Source of the DNA: Nocardia sp. NBC_01730 | Lineage (GTDB): Bacteria; Actinomycetota; Actinomycetes; Mycobacteriales; Mycobacteriaceae | Direction of reading: 5' to 3' | DNA length: 64,000 nt | Assembly (NCBI RefSeq): GCF_035920445.1 | Contig: NZ_CP109162.1 | Span: 3,968,001-4,032,000, forward strand | In this document: piece by piece, positions 16,829-25,455 of the stretch | Layout: each line of letters starts with the position of its first letter | How positions within the stretch are numbered: position 1 is the first letter of the stretch | Notes under the pieces: model-generated | Told to the model about the DNA's origin: nothing | The model's database searches: none | What the model saw: the letters and a program-made list of their open reading frames with translations, nothing else | Position numbers and translations under genes: made by a program

Positions 16829-19800
16829 ATGGACGGTCAATCCATGATCGGCGAATGGGAGAACTGGCTGCTCGAACAGGTCGCCGAGGCCGGTCGACTC
16901 GGCCGATCGCGGGTCCGTGCGGACGAACGGTTCACATCGTACGGCCTTGACTCCCTTGCCATCACCGCCATTCTGACGCGGGCCGGACAACGTGTCGGTC
17001 GCGCGGTGCCTGCCACGGCGGCGTGGCGCTATCCCACGGTGGGCGAACTTGCCCGTTACCTCGCTGGGCCGGCACGGTCGGAGGCTGTGGACCGTGCCCG
17101 TTCGACAGCGCCCCGACCCCAGCGGGAGCCGATTGCGGTGATCGGACTTGCCGCTCGTCTGCCCGGTGCGGCCACGGTCGACGAGTTCTGGGAGTTGCTG
17201 TGCACGGGCCGTGACGCCGTCGGCGCGACACCGGTGCAACGGTGGGATGCTATGCGGTGGTTCCACCCGGATCGCGACGAACCCGGTAAGGTCGCCACGC
17301 GTCATGGCGGATTTCTCGACGAGATAGCAGAATTCGATCCACTGTTCTTCGGTATCTCACCTGGTGAGGCCGCACAGATCGACCCGCAACAGCGGCTGAC
17401 GTTGGAGCTTGCGTGGGAAGCGCTCGACGACGCCGGAGTGCGCCCCGGCGGGCTGCGTGGGCAGGCGGTCGGGGTGTACACCGGGGCGATGTGGACCGAC
17501 TATGCCGCATTGCTGGCCGCTGACCCTGCGCTCATGACGTCCTATTCGGCGACGGGCATGGACACGAGCATCATCTCCGCGCGCATCTCCTACCTGCTCG
17601 GTCTCACCGGACCGAGCATCACCGTCAATACCGCGTGCTCGTCCTCGCTGGTGGCGATCCATCAGGCGATCCGGGCGCTGTCGTCCGGTGACTGCGACAT
17701 GGCAGTGGCCGGCGGGGTGAGCCTCATGCTCACCCCGCCGAGCACGGTGGCGATGTCGCGGTTCGGTGCGATGTCACCCGACGGCCGGTGTAAGGCATTC
17801 GACAGCCGCGCCAACGGTTATGTCCGCGGCGAAGGCGCTGGTCTGGTGGTGCTGGCACCGCTGTCGCGGGCGTTGGCGGAAGGCCACCGGATCTACTGCA
17901 CCATCCTCGGCGGGGCAGTCAACAACGACGGTTTCAGCAATGGCCTCACCGCACCCAATCCGGCAGCCCAGGAGGCGGTGTTGCGCGCCGCGTGTGCCGA
18001 CGCCGGAATCGCGCCTGGCGACGTGGATTTCGTCGAAACCCATGGCACGGGAACCGAACTCGGTGATCCGATCGAGGCGAGCGCACTCGGCGCGGTATAC
18101 GGCGCCGACCGCGGAGGACCGCTGCTACTCGGCGCGGTGAAGACCAATATCGGACACCTGGAAGCCGCGGCCGGTGTGGCCGGCTTCATCAAGACCGCCT
18201 TGGCGCTGTATCACCGGACCATCCCGCCCAACCTGCATTTCGAACGGCCGAATCCGCACATCGACTTCGAGACGTGGCGCCTGGCGGTGCCGACCAGCGC
18301 CCGGGCGTGGCCGCGGCGGGAGTCCGGTGCCGCGTACGCGGGGGTGAGCGGGTTCGGCTTCGGTGGCACGAATTGCCATGTGGTGCTGGGTGAATGGAAA
18401 TCCGACAACAGTCCACTCCTGGTGCCGCACGGTGCCGCCGACCCACCGGTGGTGCTGGTCTTCGGCGGGCAAGGATCGCAATGGCCGGCGATGGCGGCTG
18501 AACTGATGGCGCGTCCGGCCTTTGCCGTCGCGGTGCGGCGCTGTGATGCGGCATTCGCACCGTACCTGGGTGGGTCGATCGCGCACGCTCTGTGTCGTCC
18601 GGCACCGCTACCGGACACGACCTGGGTTCAGGCCGGAGTATTCACCATGCAGGTGGCTCTGACGAACCTGTGGATGTCCGCCGGACTGCAACCCGCCGCG
18701 GTGATCGGACAGAGTATGGGCGAGATCGCGGCAGCCCACGTCAGTGGCGCGCTGAGTGTCGAGGACGCCGCGCTGATCGTCTGCACCCGAACGCGGCTGG
18801 TCGGGGAACTTGCCGGGCCGGGTGCCATGGCGGTGGTGGAGAGCGGCGAGCCCGAGGTTCGCAGCACGATCACCGAGGCAGGCGCATCCGTCGCGGTAGT
18901 GCCCGCTCCGGATCGATGCGTGATCTCGGGAACGCCCGATGTGGTCGCAGCGTGCACTGCCGCGCTTGCCGCGGCTGGGATCTCGGTGCGCGGCATCGAT
19001 GTGGATTACGCCTCGCACGCCCCCGCCATGGATCCGGTGCTGCCACGCCTGCGTTCGGAGCTGTCCCGGATCACACCAGGTCCGGCCGGCATCCCGATGT
19101 GGTCGACGGTCACCGGCGACCAACTCGATGCCAGCGTGCTGACCGCCGACTATTGGTGTCGCAACCTGCGCGAACCGGTCTCCTTCGCCGATACGGTCAC
19201 CGCCGTCGCCCGTGCTCTGGGCAACCCGGTCCTCCTGGACGTCAACCCGCACCCGATCACGGTGCGCGATGTTCAGGCATGTGTTCCGGAGCTGTCGGTG
19301 CTGGCCTCCCTGCAGCGGGACCGGCCTGCTGCGGCCGTGCTCGCGGCGACCGCCGCCGCGTTGCGAGAGGCCGGAGGGGGCCCGTCCGTTGTGGTCGGCG
19401 CGCAGCCCGAACCCCCCTTGACTGCGACCAGCCTGCTCACTGTCTCGGCGCGCGATCCGCGGGCACTGCCGGAATCGGCGCGGCGACTCGCGAGCCGGTT
19501 ACGAGACGCCGACGCCGAGACGTTCGCCGACATCTGCCACACCGCTCTGCGGCACCGTGACCACCACGACTATCGGCTCGCTGTCGTGGCCGACGACGGT
19601 GCACAGGCGACCGAAGCACTCGACGCCTTCGCCGAGGGAACTCCAACGCCACGCCTGTGGCAACGTCGCGCCGCCCATCCCCGACCCAAGATCGTCTTCG
19701 TATTCCCGGGCCAGGGCGGTCAATACGCGAGTATGGGTGTGCGGCTCTATGCCCATGAGCCCGCGTTCCGTCGCGCTGCATACACCTGTGCCGAATTGTT

Positions 19801-21094
19801 GCTGGCGGAGGGCGGACCGGATCTGGGACCGTGGTTACGCGGCGAGCGACCGCTCGATACCGAGGCCATGGATACGGTACAGCCCGCCCTGTTCACGGTG
19901 TCGGTCGCGTTGTCGGCGCTCCTGCGTGACTGGGGCGTAGTACCCGATGACGTAATCGGACACAGCATGGGCGAGGTAGCCGCAGCGTATGTGTGCGGTG
20001 CGCTGACGCTTCCCGACGCGGTGCGAGTGATCTGCCGTCGCAGCGCTGCCCTTGCCGACTTGTCCGGCGCGGGGTCTATGATGCTCGTCGATCTGGACGA
20101 GGCGCAGGCCGCGGCCGCCGCAACCGACGGTGTGGAGATCGCCGCTGTGAACGGTCCGCACACGTGCGTGCTCGCCGGTCCACCCGAGCCCATGGCGGCG
20201 CTTGCCGCCCGCCTGGAAGTCCAGGGGGTGTTGGTCCGGTCGCTACAGGTGAACGCCGCCGCGCACAGTCGGCAGGTGGAGCCGAGCCTGCCCGGCGTGC
20301 GATCCGGATTGCGCGGTCTGCTACCGCGAGCGGGACACATTCCATTTCTGTCGACAGTGACGGGCCGAGCGCACACCGGCGAGGATCTCGACGCCGACTA
20401 CTGGGTGCGTAATCTGCGCGCGACTGTTCGCTTCAGCGCGGTGGTGGCCGCCGAGATCGATCGCGGCCCGGTGTGTTTCGTAGAACTGGGGCCACACCCG
20501 GTGCTCACCGGCGCCATCGAGGAAACCGCGACGCGGGATCCGAGGGACCGGGACGTGACCGCTGTCGGTGTGCTGCACCGTGACCGTCCGGATCGCGAAA
20601 GCCTGCTGTCGGCGCTCGCCGCGCTGTACACCGCCGGGGCGGATCTCGACCTCACCCGTATGCCGATCCCGTACGGCCGGCAGATCGGACTGCCCGCCTA
20701 CCCGTGGCAGCGCCGTCGTTATTGGCTGACCGAGGATCCGGGTGCCGGCGAATCAGACACAGACACCACCGATCTACGTTCCGAGCTGGATGCCGCGGAC
20801 ACGAATCGTGGCATCGCCCTCGTGTATGGCTACCTCGCCGACCAGCTCTGCTCGCTGTTGCGGGCTCGTCCCGGCGAGCTTCGCGTCGATGCTCCGATCA
20901 CGACGTCCGGGGCGACATCGCTGACCGCTATGCAACTGCGTAACGCCGTACTGCGCGATCTGGGCGCCGAGGTTCCGGTCTCCGCGATATTGGAGGCGAG
21001 CTGTCTCTCCGAATTGACCGAATTGGTGTTGCACGCCTTCCGCGACGGCGCCTCGGCCGAGCCCACGAATCCCTATACGGAGATAACACTGTGA
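16829..21094 (+). CDS. Type I PKS, ACP-KS-AT-AT-ACP, no reductive domains
   Basis: This multidomain polyketide synthase has about 1,421 residues. Order seen: an N-terminal ACP (phosphopantetheine Ser42 in YGLDSLAI); a complete KS with Cys270 (TACSSS), His405 (THGTGT) and His443 (NIGHLEAAAG); AT1 with Ser629 in GQSMGE and a YASH specificity motif; a KS-AT-type linker; AT2 with Ser1046 in GHSMGE and AAAH at the YASH position; and a C-terminal ACP with Ser1364 in GATSLT. Both ATs keep the carboxylate-binding Arg. There is no KR, DH or ER, so the condensation product should stay a beta-ketone. AT1 follows KS almost without linker, as though inserted. This order recalls myxobacterial starter PKSs (stigmatellin, myxothiazol type). 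I start at ATG 16829; GTG 16715 is an alternative. Stop and the next start overlap as GTGA. Confidence 0.9.
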   Translation: MDGQSMIGEWENWLLEQVAEAGRLGRSRVRADERFTSYGLDSLAITAILTRAGQRVGRAVPATAAWRYPTVGELARYLAGPARSEAVDRARSTAPRPQREPIAVIGLAARLPGAATVDEFWELLCTGRDAVGATPVQRWDAMRWFHPDRDEPGKVATRHGGFLDEIAEFDPLFFGISPGEAAQIDPQQRLTLELAWEALDDAGVRPGGLRGQAVGVYTGAMWTDYAALLAADPALMTSYSATGMDTSIISARISYLLGLTGPSITVNTACSSSLVAIHQAIRALSSGDCDMAVAGGVSLMLTPPSTVAMSRFGAMSPDGRCKAFDSRANGYVRGEGAGLVVLAPLSRALAEGHRIYCTILGGAVNNDGFSNGLTAPNPAAQEAVLRAACADAGIAPGDVDFVETHGTGTELGDPIEASALGAVYGADRGGPLLLGAVKTNIGHLEAAAGVAGFIKTALALYHRTIPPNLHFERPNPHIDFETWRLAVPTSARAWPRRESGAAYAGVSGFGFGGTNCHVVLGEWKSDNSPLLVPHGAADPPVVLVFGGQGSQWPAMAAELMARPAFAVAVRRCDAAFAPYLGGSIAHALCRPAPLPDTTWVQAGVFTMQVALTNLWMSAGLQPAAVIGQSMGEIAAAHVSGALSVEDAALIVCTRTRLVGELAGPGAMAVVESGEPEVRSTITEAGASVAVVPAPDRCVISGTPDVVAACTAALAAAGISVRGIDVDYASHAPAMDPVLPRLRSELSRITPGPAGIPMWSTVTGDQLDASVLTADYWCRNLREPVSFADTVTAVARALGNPVLLDVNPHPITVRDVQACVPELSVLASLQRDRPAAAVLAATAAALREAGGGPSVVVGAQPEPPLTATSLLTVSARDPRALPESARRLASRLRDADAETFADICHTALRHRDHHDYRLAVVADDGAQATEALDAFAEGTPTPRLWQRRAAHPRPKIVFVFPGQGGQYASMGVRLYAHEPAFRRAAYTCAELLLAEGGPDLGPWLRGERPLDTEAMDTVQPALFTVSVALSALLRDWGVVPDDVIGHSMGEVAAAYVCGALTLPDAVRVICRRSAALADLSGAGSMMLVDLDEAQAAAAATDGVEIAAVNGPHTCVLAGPPEPMAALAARLEVQGVLVRSLQVNAAAHSRQVEPSLPGVRSGLRGLLPRAGHIPFLSTVTGRAHTGEDLDADYWVRNLRATVRFSAVVAAEIDRGPVCFVELGPHPVLTGAIEETATRDPRDRDVTAVGVLHRDRPDRESLLSALAALYTAGADLDLTRMPIPYGRQIGLPAYPWQRRRYWLTEDPGAGESDTDTTDLRSELDAADTNRGIALVYGYLADQLCSLLRARPGELRVDAPITTSGATSLTAMQLRNAVLRDLGAEVPVSAILEASCLSELTELVLHAFRDGASAEPTNPYTEITL

Positions 21095-24000
21095 ACAATC
21101 CGGTCACCGGTGCCGAGCGAATCCCTCTCGATGCCGTGCTCGCCGAGGTCATCGGTCTTGGTGGCGAAATATCCTGTGACAACGGACGATTGAGTCTGCG
21201 CGGCCCGGCCGAGGCGCTGACCGGTGAGGTGACCGGGCGGCTGCGGGAGCGGCGTGACGAACTGGTTGAACTGCTGGCCGGGCGGCGGGCACTGCCGCTG
21301 TCGAGCGTGCAGCAACGACTGTGGTTCCTGCAACAGCTCGATCCCAGTGGACTCGGCTACACGTTCAGCTACGTTCACCGGCTGCGCGGGGCACTGGATC
21401 CGGACGTGTTGCACAAGGCATTCGCCGCGGTGGTGGACGCGCACCCCGGGCTGCGCGCCGGCTTCGCCGAAATCGGCGGCCGTGCTGTGCAGTTGATCAG
21501 TGCGGACGTTCGGCCGGAATGCTCGGTGCGTACCGCGCTCGGTTGCGGACCGGAGCAAGCGCGCCGGTTGCTGCGCGCCGAGCTGATCAGGCCGTTCGAT
21601 CTCTCCCGGCCGCCGCTGCTGCGCTCGGTAGTCATACGGACCGGGGATGACGACTGGTTGTGGGGGGTTTCGGTGCACCACTTGGTCGCCGATGGCTGGA
21701 CGTGCGCGCGGGTCATGCAGGAGGTGTCTCTCGCCTACCATGGGCAGCCCGTCCCGCCCGCCGAAGCCGACTACGCCGAATTCGTCGCCTACGATCGCGC
21801 CCAAGGCGAGAACCCGCGCCGCTCGGCCGCGGTGGAGCATTGGGCCAGACTGCTCGAGGGCGTGGCGGACGGTGAGCTGCCGCTGGACCGCCCGCGCCCG
21901 CCGGTACGCACCTATCGTGGTGGTCTGGCAACGGCCGTGCTGGACGAGCCGACGATACGCGCGCTCACCGGCCTCGCCCGCGTCGAGCACACCACGCTTT
22001 TCGCCGCACTGTTCGCCGTGCACGCGACCTTCCTGATCAAGCACACCGGCCAGGAGCATGCCGTGATCGGCACGCCGCATGCGAACCGGCCTTCGGCCCG
22101 ATTCCACCACACCGCAGGTTGTTTCGTCAGCACAGTGGTGCTGCCGGTCGACCTGTCCGATGAGCCGACCTTTCGAGAATTGGTAGCCGCGGTGGGGCGC
22201 ATGAGCGCTGCGGGCTGGGATCACCAGGACTTTCCGTATGAACGGTTGGTGGAGCGCTTGGCCCCGGTCCGTGACACCAGCCGCAATGCGCTGTTCCAGA
22301 GTTTCTTCGCACTCCAAGACATACCGATGCGGCTGGACCTTCCTGGCATCAGCGCCGAACCGATCAGCTTCGACGACGGCATCACCCAGTTCGACCTGGA
22401 AGCTCACGTGACGCCCGATGACTCCGGCTGGGCTGAACTCGTAATACGGTTCAACACCGATATCTTCGATACCACCACCGGTGAATCGTCCGCCCGCCGC
22501 TGGCAGGCACTGGCGGGTCGGCTCGCCGCCGATCCGGACCAGCCGGTACACACGATCTCGGCGTCGACCGACGTCGACCGGGCCGTGATCGCCGCGGCCA
22601 ACGGCACACGCGGTCTCGAACCCGCATCGCATGATGTCGACGGATTGTTCACCACGCAGGTGGCTCGGACCCCGGACCGGGAAGCCGTGCGCTGCGCCGG
22701 TGCCATGCTCACGTATCGGGAACTGGACGCAATCGTCGACCGGATGGCGGCCGCGGTCAGCGCATGTGTGCCTATCGGCGCGCGAGTCGGCATTGTGCTA
22801 CCGCGCTCACTGGAGATGGTCGCGGCAGTGCTGGCCACTCTCCGTGCCGGAGCATGTTTCGTTCCGCTGCCCTCGGACCTGCCCGCCGAGCGAATGCACC
22901 GGATCGCCGCGAACGTCGGACTCACCGCTGTGTGGACTGCACCGGAAACCGACGCCCTCGCACCCGTCGATCTACCACGGTTGCGCCCCGCCGTTGCCAC
23001 ATCCGTCCCCTCGCGCCGCTCCCGGGCAGGCAACGGTAGTCAGGCCGCCTACATCCTGCACACATCCGGATCCACCGACCTGCCGAAAGGGGTGGAGATC
23101 CCGGATCGCGCGTTGGCCAACCTCCTGCGGTCGATGGGGGAGGCCCCGGGGTTGGACTCCACGGACGTCCTGGTCGCGGTAACCGCCCTGTTCTTCGACA
23201 TATCGTTGCTGGAACTGCTGCTGCCGCTCGGCACCGGCGCGACGCTGGTAGTCGCCACCGATGAAGAAGCCCGCGATCCGCGGCTGCTGGCCGACCTGGT
23301 CGCAGCCAGCGGCGCCACGGTGATGCAGGCGACCCCGTCATCGTGGCGGATGCTGTTGGACGCCGGGTGGGCCGGCCAACCGCACCTGCGCGCCTGGTGC
23401 GGAGGCGAGCCGCTCAGCCGCGACCTCGCCGATCGAATGCTCGCCGCCTGCGGACAGGTGTGGAATCTCTACGGCCCGACCGAAACCACCATCTGGTCGA
23501 CCCGCTGGCGGGTCGATACGGACGGACCGATCATGATCGGCGCCCCGATCGCCGAGACCACCGTGCATATTCTGGATTCCCGCGGCAGGCCGGTACCGCC
23601 GGGAGTAACCGGCGAACTCTGCATCGGCGGCGCCGGTCTCGCCCTGGGATACGTGGGACAGCCCGAACTCACCGCCGAGCGTTTCGCACCCATCACAACC
23701 GACCACGGCACGGTAATCGCTTACCGGACCGGCGATCTCGCCCGGCAGCGGATGACGGGGGAGGTGCAGCTGCTCGGTCGCATCGATGATCAGATGAAGG
23801 TTCGCGGTCACCGGGTGGAGCCCGAGGAAATCGAGCAGGTCATCCGTGCGCATCCCGACGTGCGGGAGACCGTGGTAATGCTGACGGAGACGGAGTTGTT
23901 GGTGGCACATGTGCTCACCGATCCCGATGTGGCAGTGCCGGAATCGGAGCTGGCCCGTTTCGCCGCCCGTACTCTGCGCCCGGCGCTGGTGCCACAGCGG

Positions 24001-24432
24001 TTCGTCACGCATACCGAGCTGCCACGCACCGCCAACGGAAAGATAGACCGGGGCCGGTTGCGCCGGGCCGAGTTGCCGCCGCCCGCCCGGGCGAGTATCG
24101 GTGATCCGCCCGCTACGCACGATGAAATGCTCGTCGCCGCCGTTTACCAGGAGGTGCTCGGAGTCGAGGCAATCGGCCGCGATGACGACTTCTTTCTCCT
24201 CGGCGGCCACTCACTTGCCGCGACACGCGTCCTGCATCGCATCGAACAGGCGCGCGGCGTCGGCATACCGCTGTACCGGTTCATGCAGGACGCGACGGTC
24301 GCCACCGTCGCGGGACTGCTGACCGAGGACGCCGATCAGGCCCTGCTCGAGGCTCTGGCCGCCATCGAGGCCATGTCCGACGCCGATGCCGCGAGCCTCG
24401 GTGAGACCATCCAACTGAAAGGCGAACCGTGA
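21091..24432 (+). CDS. NRPS module: TubC docking-C-A-PCP, predicted glycine
   Basis: The product is a 1,113-residue single NRPS module. Residues 10-60 resemble the TubC N-terminal docking domain. The C domain (about 65-490) has intact HHLVADG (196-202). The A domain has LHTSGSTDLPKG (A3, about 656), FFDIS (A4, Asp703), YGPTETT (A5), the YRTGDL motif (A7) and NGKIDR (A10). Reading the ten pocket positions against GrsA gives D-I-L-Q-W-G-L-I-W-K, one change from the DILQLGLIWK glycine code as I remember it. The PCP has GGHSL with Ser1041. No TE, E or MT domain is present. The C domain should join the PKS beta-ketoacyl group to glycine. The gene overlaps its neighbours by 4 bp on both sides, so the three products are probably made in step. 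Confidence 0.9.
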   Translation: MNNPVTGAERIPLDAVLAEVIGLGGEISCDNGRLSLRGPAEALTGEVTGRLRERRDELVELLAGRRALPLSSVQQRLWFLQQLDPSGLGYTFSYVHRLRGALDPDVLHKAFAAVVDAHPGLRAGFAEIGGRAVQLISADVRPECSVRTALGCGPEQARRLLRAELIRPFDLSRPPLLRSVVIRTGDDDWLWGVSVHHLVADGWTCARVMQEVSLAYHGQPVPPAEADYAEFVAYDRAQGENPRRSAAVEHWARLLEGVADGELPLDRPRPPVRTYRGGLATAVLDEPTIRALTGLARVEHTTLFAALFAVHATFLIKHTGQEHAVIGTPHANRPSARFHHTAGCFVSTVVLPVDLSDEPTFRELVAAVGRMSAAGWDHQDFPYERLVERLAPVRDTSRNALFQSFFALQDIPMRLDLPGISAEPISFDDGITQFDLEAHVTPDDSGWAELVIRFNTDIFDTTTGESSARRWQALAGRLAADPDQPVHTISASTDVDRAVIAAANGTRGLEPASHDVDGLFTTQVARTPDREAVRCAGAMLTYRELDAIVDRMAAAVSACVPIGARVGIVLPRSLEMVAAVLATLRAGACFVPLPSDLPAERMHRIAANVGLTAVWTAPETDALAPVDLPRLRPAVATSVPSRRSRAGNGSQAAYILHTSGSTDLPKGVEIPDRALANLLRSMGEAPGLDSTDVLVAVTALFFDISLLELLLPLGTGATLVVATDEEARDPRLLADLVAASGATVMQATPSSWRMLLDAGWAGQPHLRAWCGGEPLSRDLADRMLAACGQVWNLYGPTETTIWSTRWRVDTDGPIMIGAPIAETTVHILDSRGRPVPPGVTGELCIGGAGLALGYVGQPELTAERFAPITTDHGTVIAYRTGDLARQRMTGEVQLLGRIDDQMKVRGHRVEPEEIEQVIRAHPDVRETVVMLTETELLVAHVLTDPDVAVPESELARFAARTLRPALVPQRFVTHTELPRTANGKIDRGRLRRAELPPPARASIGDPPATHDEMLVAAVYQEVLGVEAIGRDDDFFLLGGHSLAATRVLHRIEQARGVGIPLYRFMQDATVATVAGLLTEDADQALLEALAAIEAMSDADAASLGETIQLKGEP

Positions 24433-25382
24433 TGACCGAGCTGGCACGACGCTTGGAACACCTATCCGAAACAAAGCGGCTTGCGCTGCGTCGCCTGCTT
24501 GCCGACAAGAATGCGGAAGCTCGACTGCTGGAGTTGGAGGGGTCGAGTATCAAGGTGCTGCGGCAGGGCACACCGAAGCTGTTCATTTTCCCTGCGACCG
24601 AGGGCAGCGTCGCGTACATGAATGGCTATCTACCCCATATTCCCGCCGCCTGGGGTGTGTACGGCTGTCAAACGCCCGGCCTGGACGATGAACAGAAGCC
24701 CGCCACTCGGGTGGAAGATATTGCCACACAGGCTATTCGAGGTATCCGGAGCGTTCAGCCGCGTGGCCCCTACTATCTCGCGGGTAATTGCATGGGCGGG
24801 CTGCCCGCGTTCGAAACCGCCCGGCAGCTGGAGGCGGCAGGGGAAACCGTCGCAGTGCTGGTGCATTTGATGCCGGCTTTCGCGCGGAGCTGGCGCGAGA
24901 TGCCAACCGCTGACGCACTGGCTACGCGCGCCTTGATCGACTACGGCTTCATCATCGAACGCCTGCTCGGCCGGCCGGTGGACTTGCCGATGCGGCGGAT
25001 AGTCGACGCCCCCGAGGATCAGCGTGCCGATGTCTTGGTCGACTTCCTGAGTTCGCTGCCAGAGCTGGCGGGTGTGAGTCGCGCGGAACTGCACCGCCGA
25101 GTCGACGTCTACTGGGCCAATCTGGCGGCCATGTTCGCCTATCGTCCTGATGGCGGCGTGCGAACCACCTTCAACGTGATATCAGTTGGCGGCGTCGAAC
25201 GTGGCGAGCAGATTGTCGATCCGGACTCGCCCTATGCCGCCGCGCTCCGCGCCACTCCGCCCGACAAGGTGATCATCGACCATGTCGATGCGGAAGCGAG
25301 CACTTTGTTCGATTGCGCCGAACCACACATGTCGGCCATCGGTGCCGTACTGCACTCCGCGCTGTCCGCAGCGGTGCGATGA
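24429..25382 (+). CDS. Free-standing NRPS/PKS thioesterase with Cys nucleophile
   Basis: The alpha/beta-hydrolase of 317 residues resembles a C-terminal NRPS thioesterase domain cut loose. It begins with a LSETKRLALRRLLADK helix like those at module ends, followed by the fold (KLFIFPATEGSVAYMNGYLPHI, GPYYLAGNCMGGLPAFE). The nucleophile elbow GxSxG is GNCMG with Cys121. His285 in IDHVDAEASTLF fits the catalytic histidine. The aspartate normally found after strand 6 is not apparent (VLVHLMPAF). Cys-type releasing enzymes are known in beta-lactone formation (ObiF-like) and Dieckmann cyclases use a Cys triad, so it may cyclise rather than hydrolyse. GTG 24429 overlaps the NRPS stop; ATG 24432 is equally possible. 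Confidence 0.85.
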   Translation: MMTELARRLEHLSETKRLALRRLLADKNAEARLLELEGSSIKVLRQGTPKLFIFPATEGSVAYMNGYLPHIPAAWGVYGCQTPGLDDEQKPATRVEDIATQAIRGIRSVQPRGPYYLAGNCMGGLPAFETARQLEAAGETVAVLVHLMPAFARSWREMPTADALATRALIDYGFIIERLLGRPVDLPMRRIVDAPEDQRADVLVDFLSSLPELAGVSRAELHRRVDVYWANLAAMFAYRPDGGVRTTFNVISVGGVERGEQIVDPDSPYAAALRATPPDKVIIDHVDAEASTLFDCAEPHMSAIGAVLHSALSAAVR

Positions 25383-25455
25383 CCGCGCCTACCGACCTCG
25401 CGCACATGTCATGCCTGCACGGTCCGCGCACACCGCCCCTGGAATGGGACGGAGT

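Noticed and set aside
18600..20700. KR or DH domain in the PKS
   Set aside because: The interval between and after the AT Ser motifs has only AT sequence and linker; no TGxxGxG or HxxxGxxxxP motif was found.
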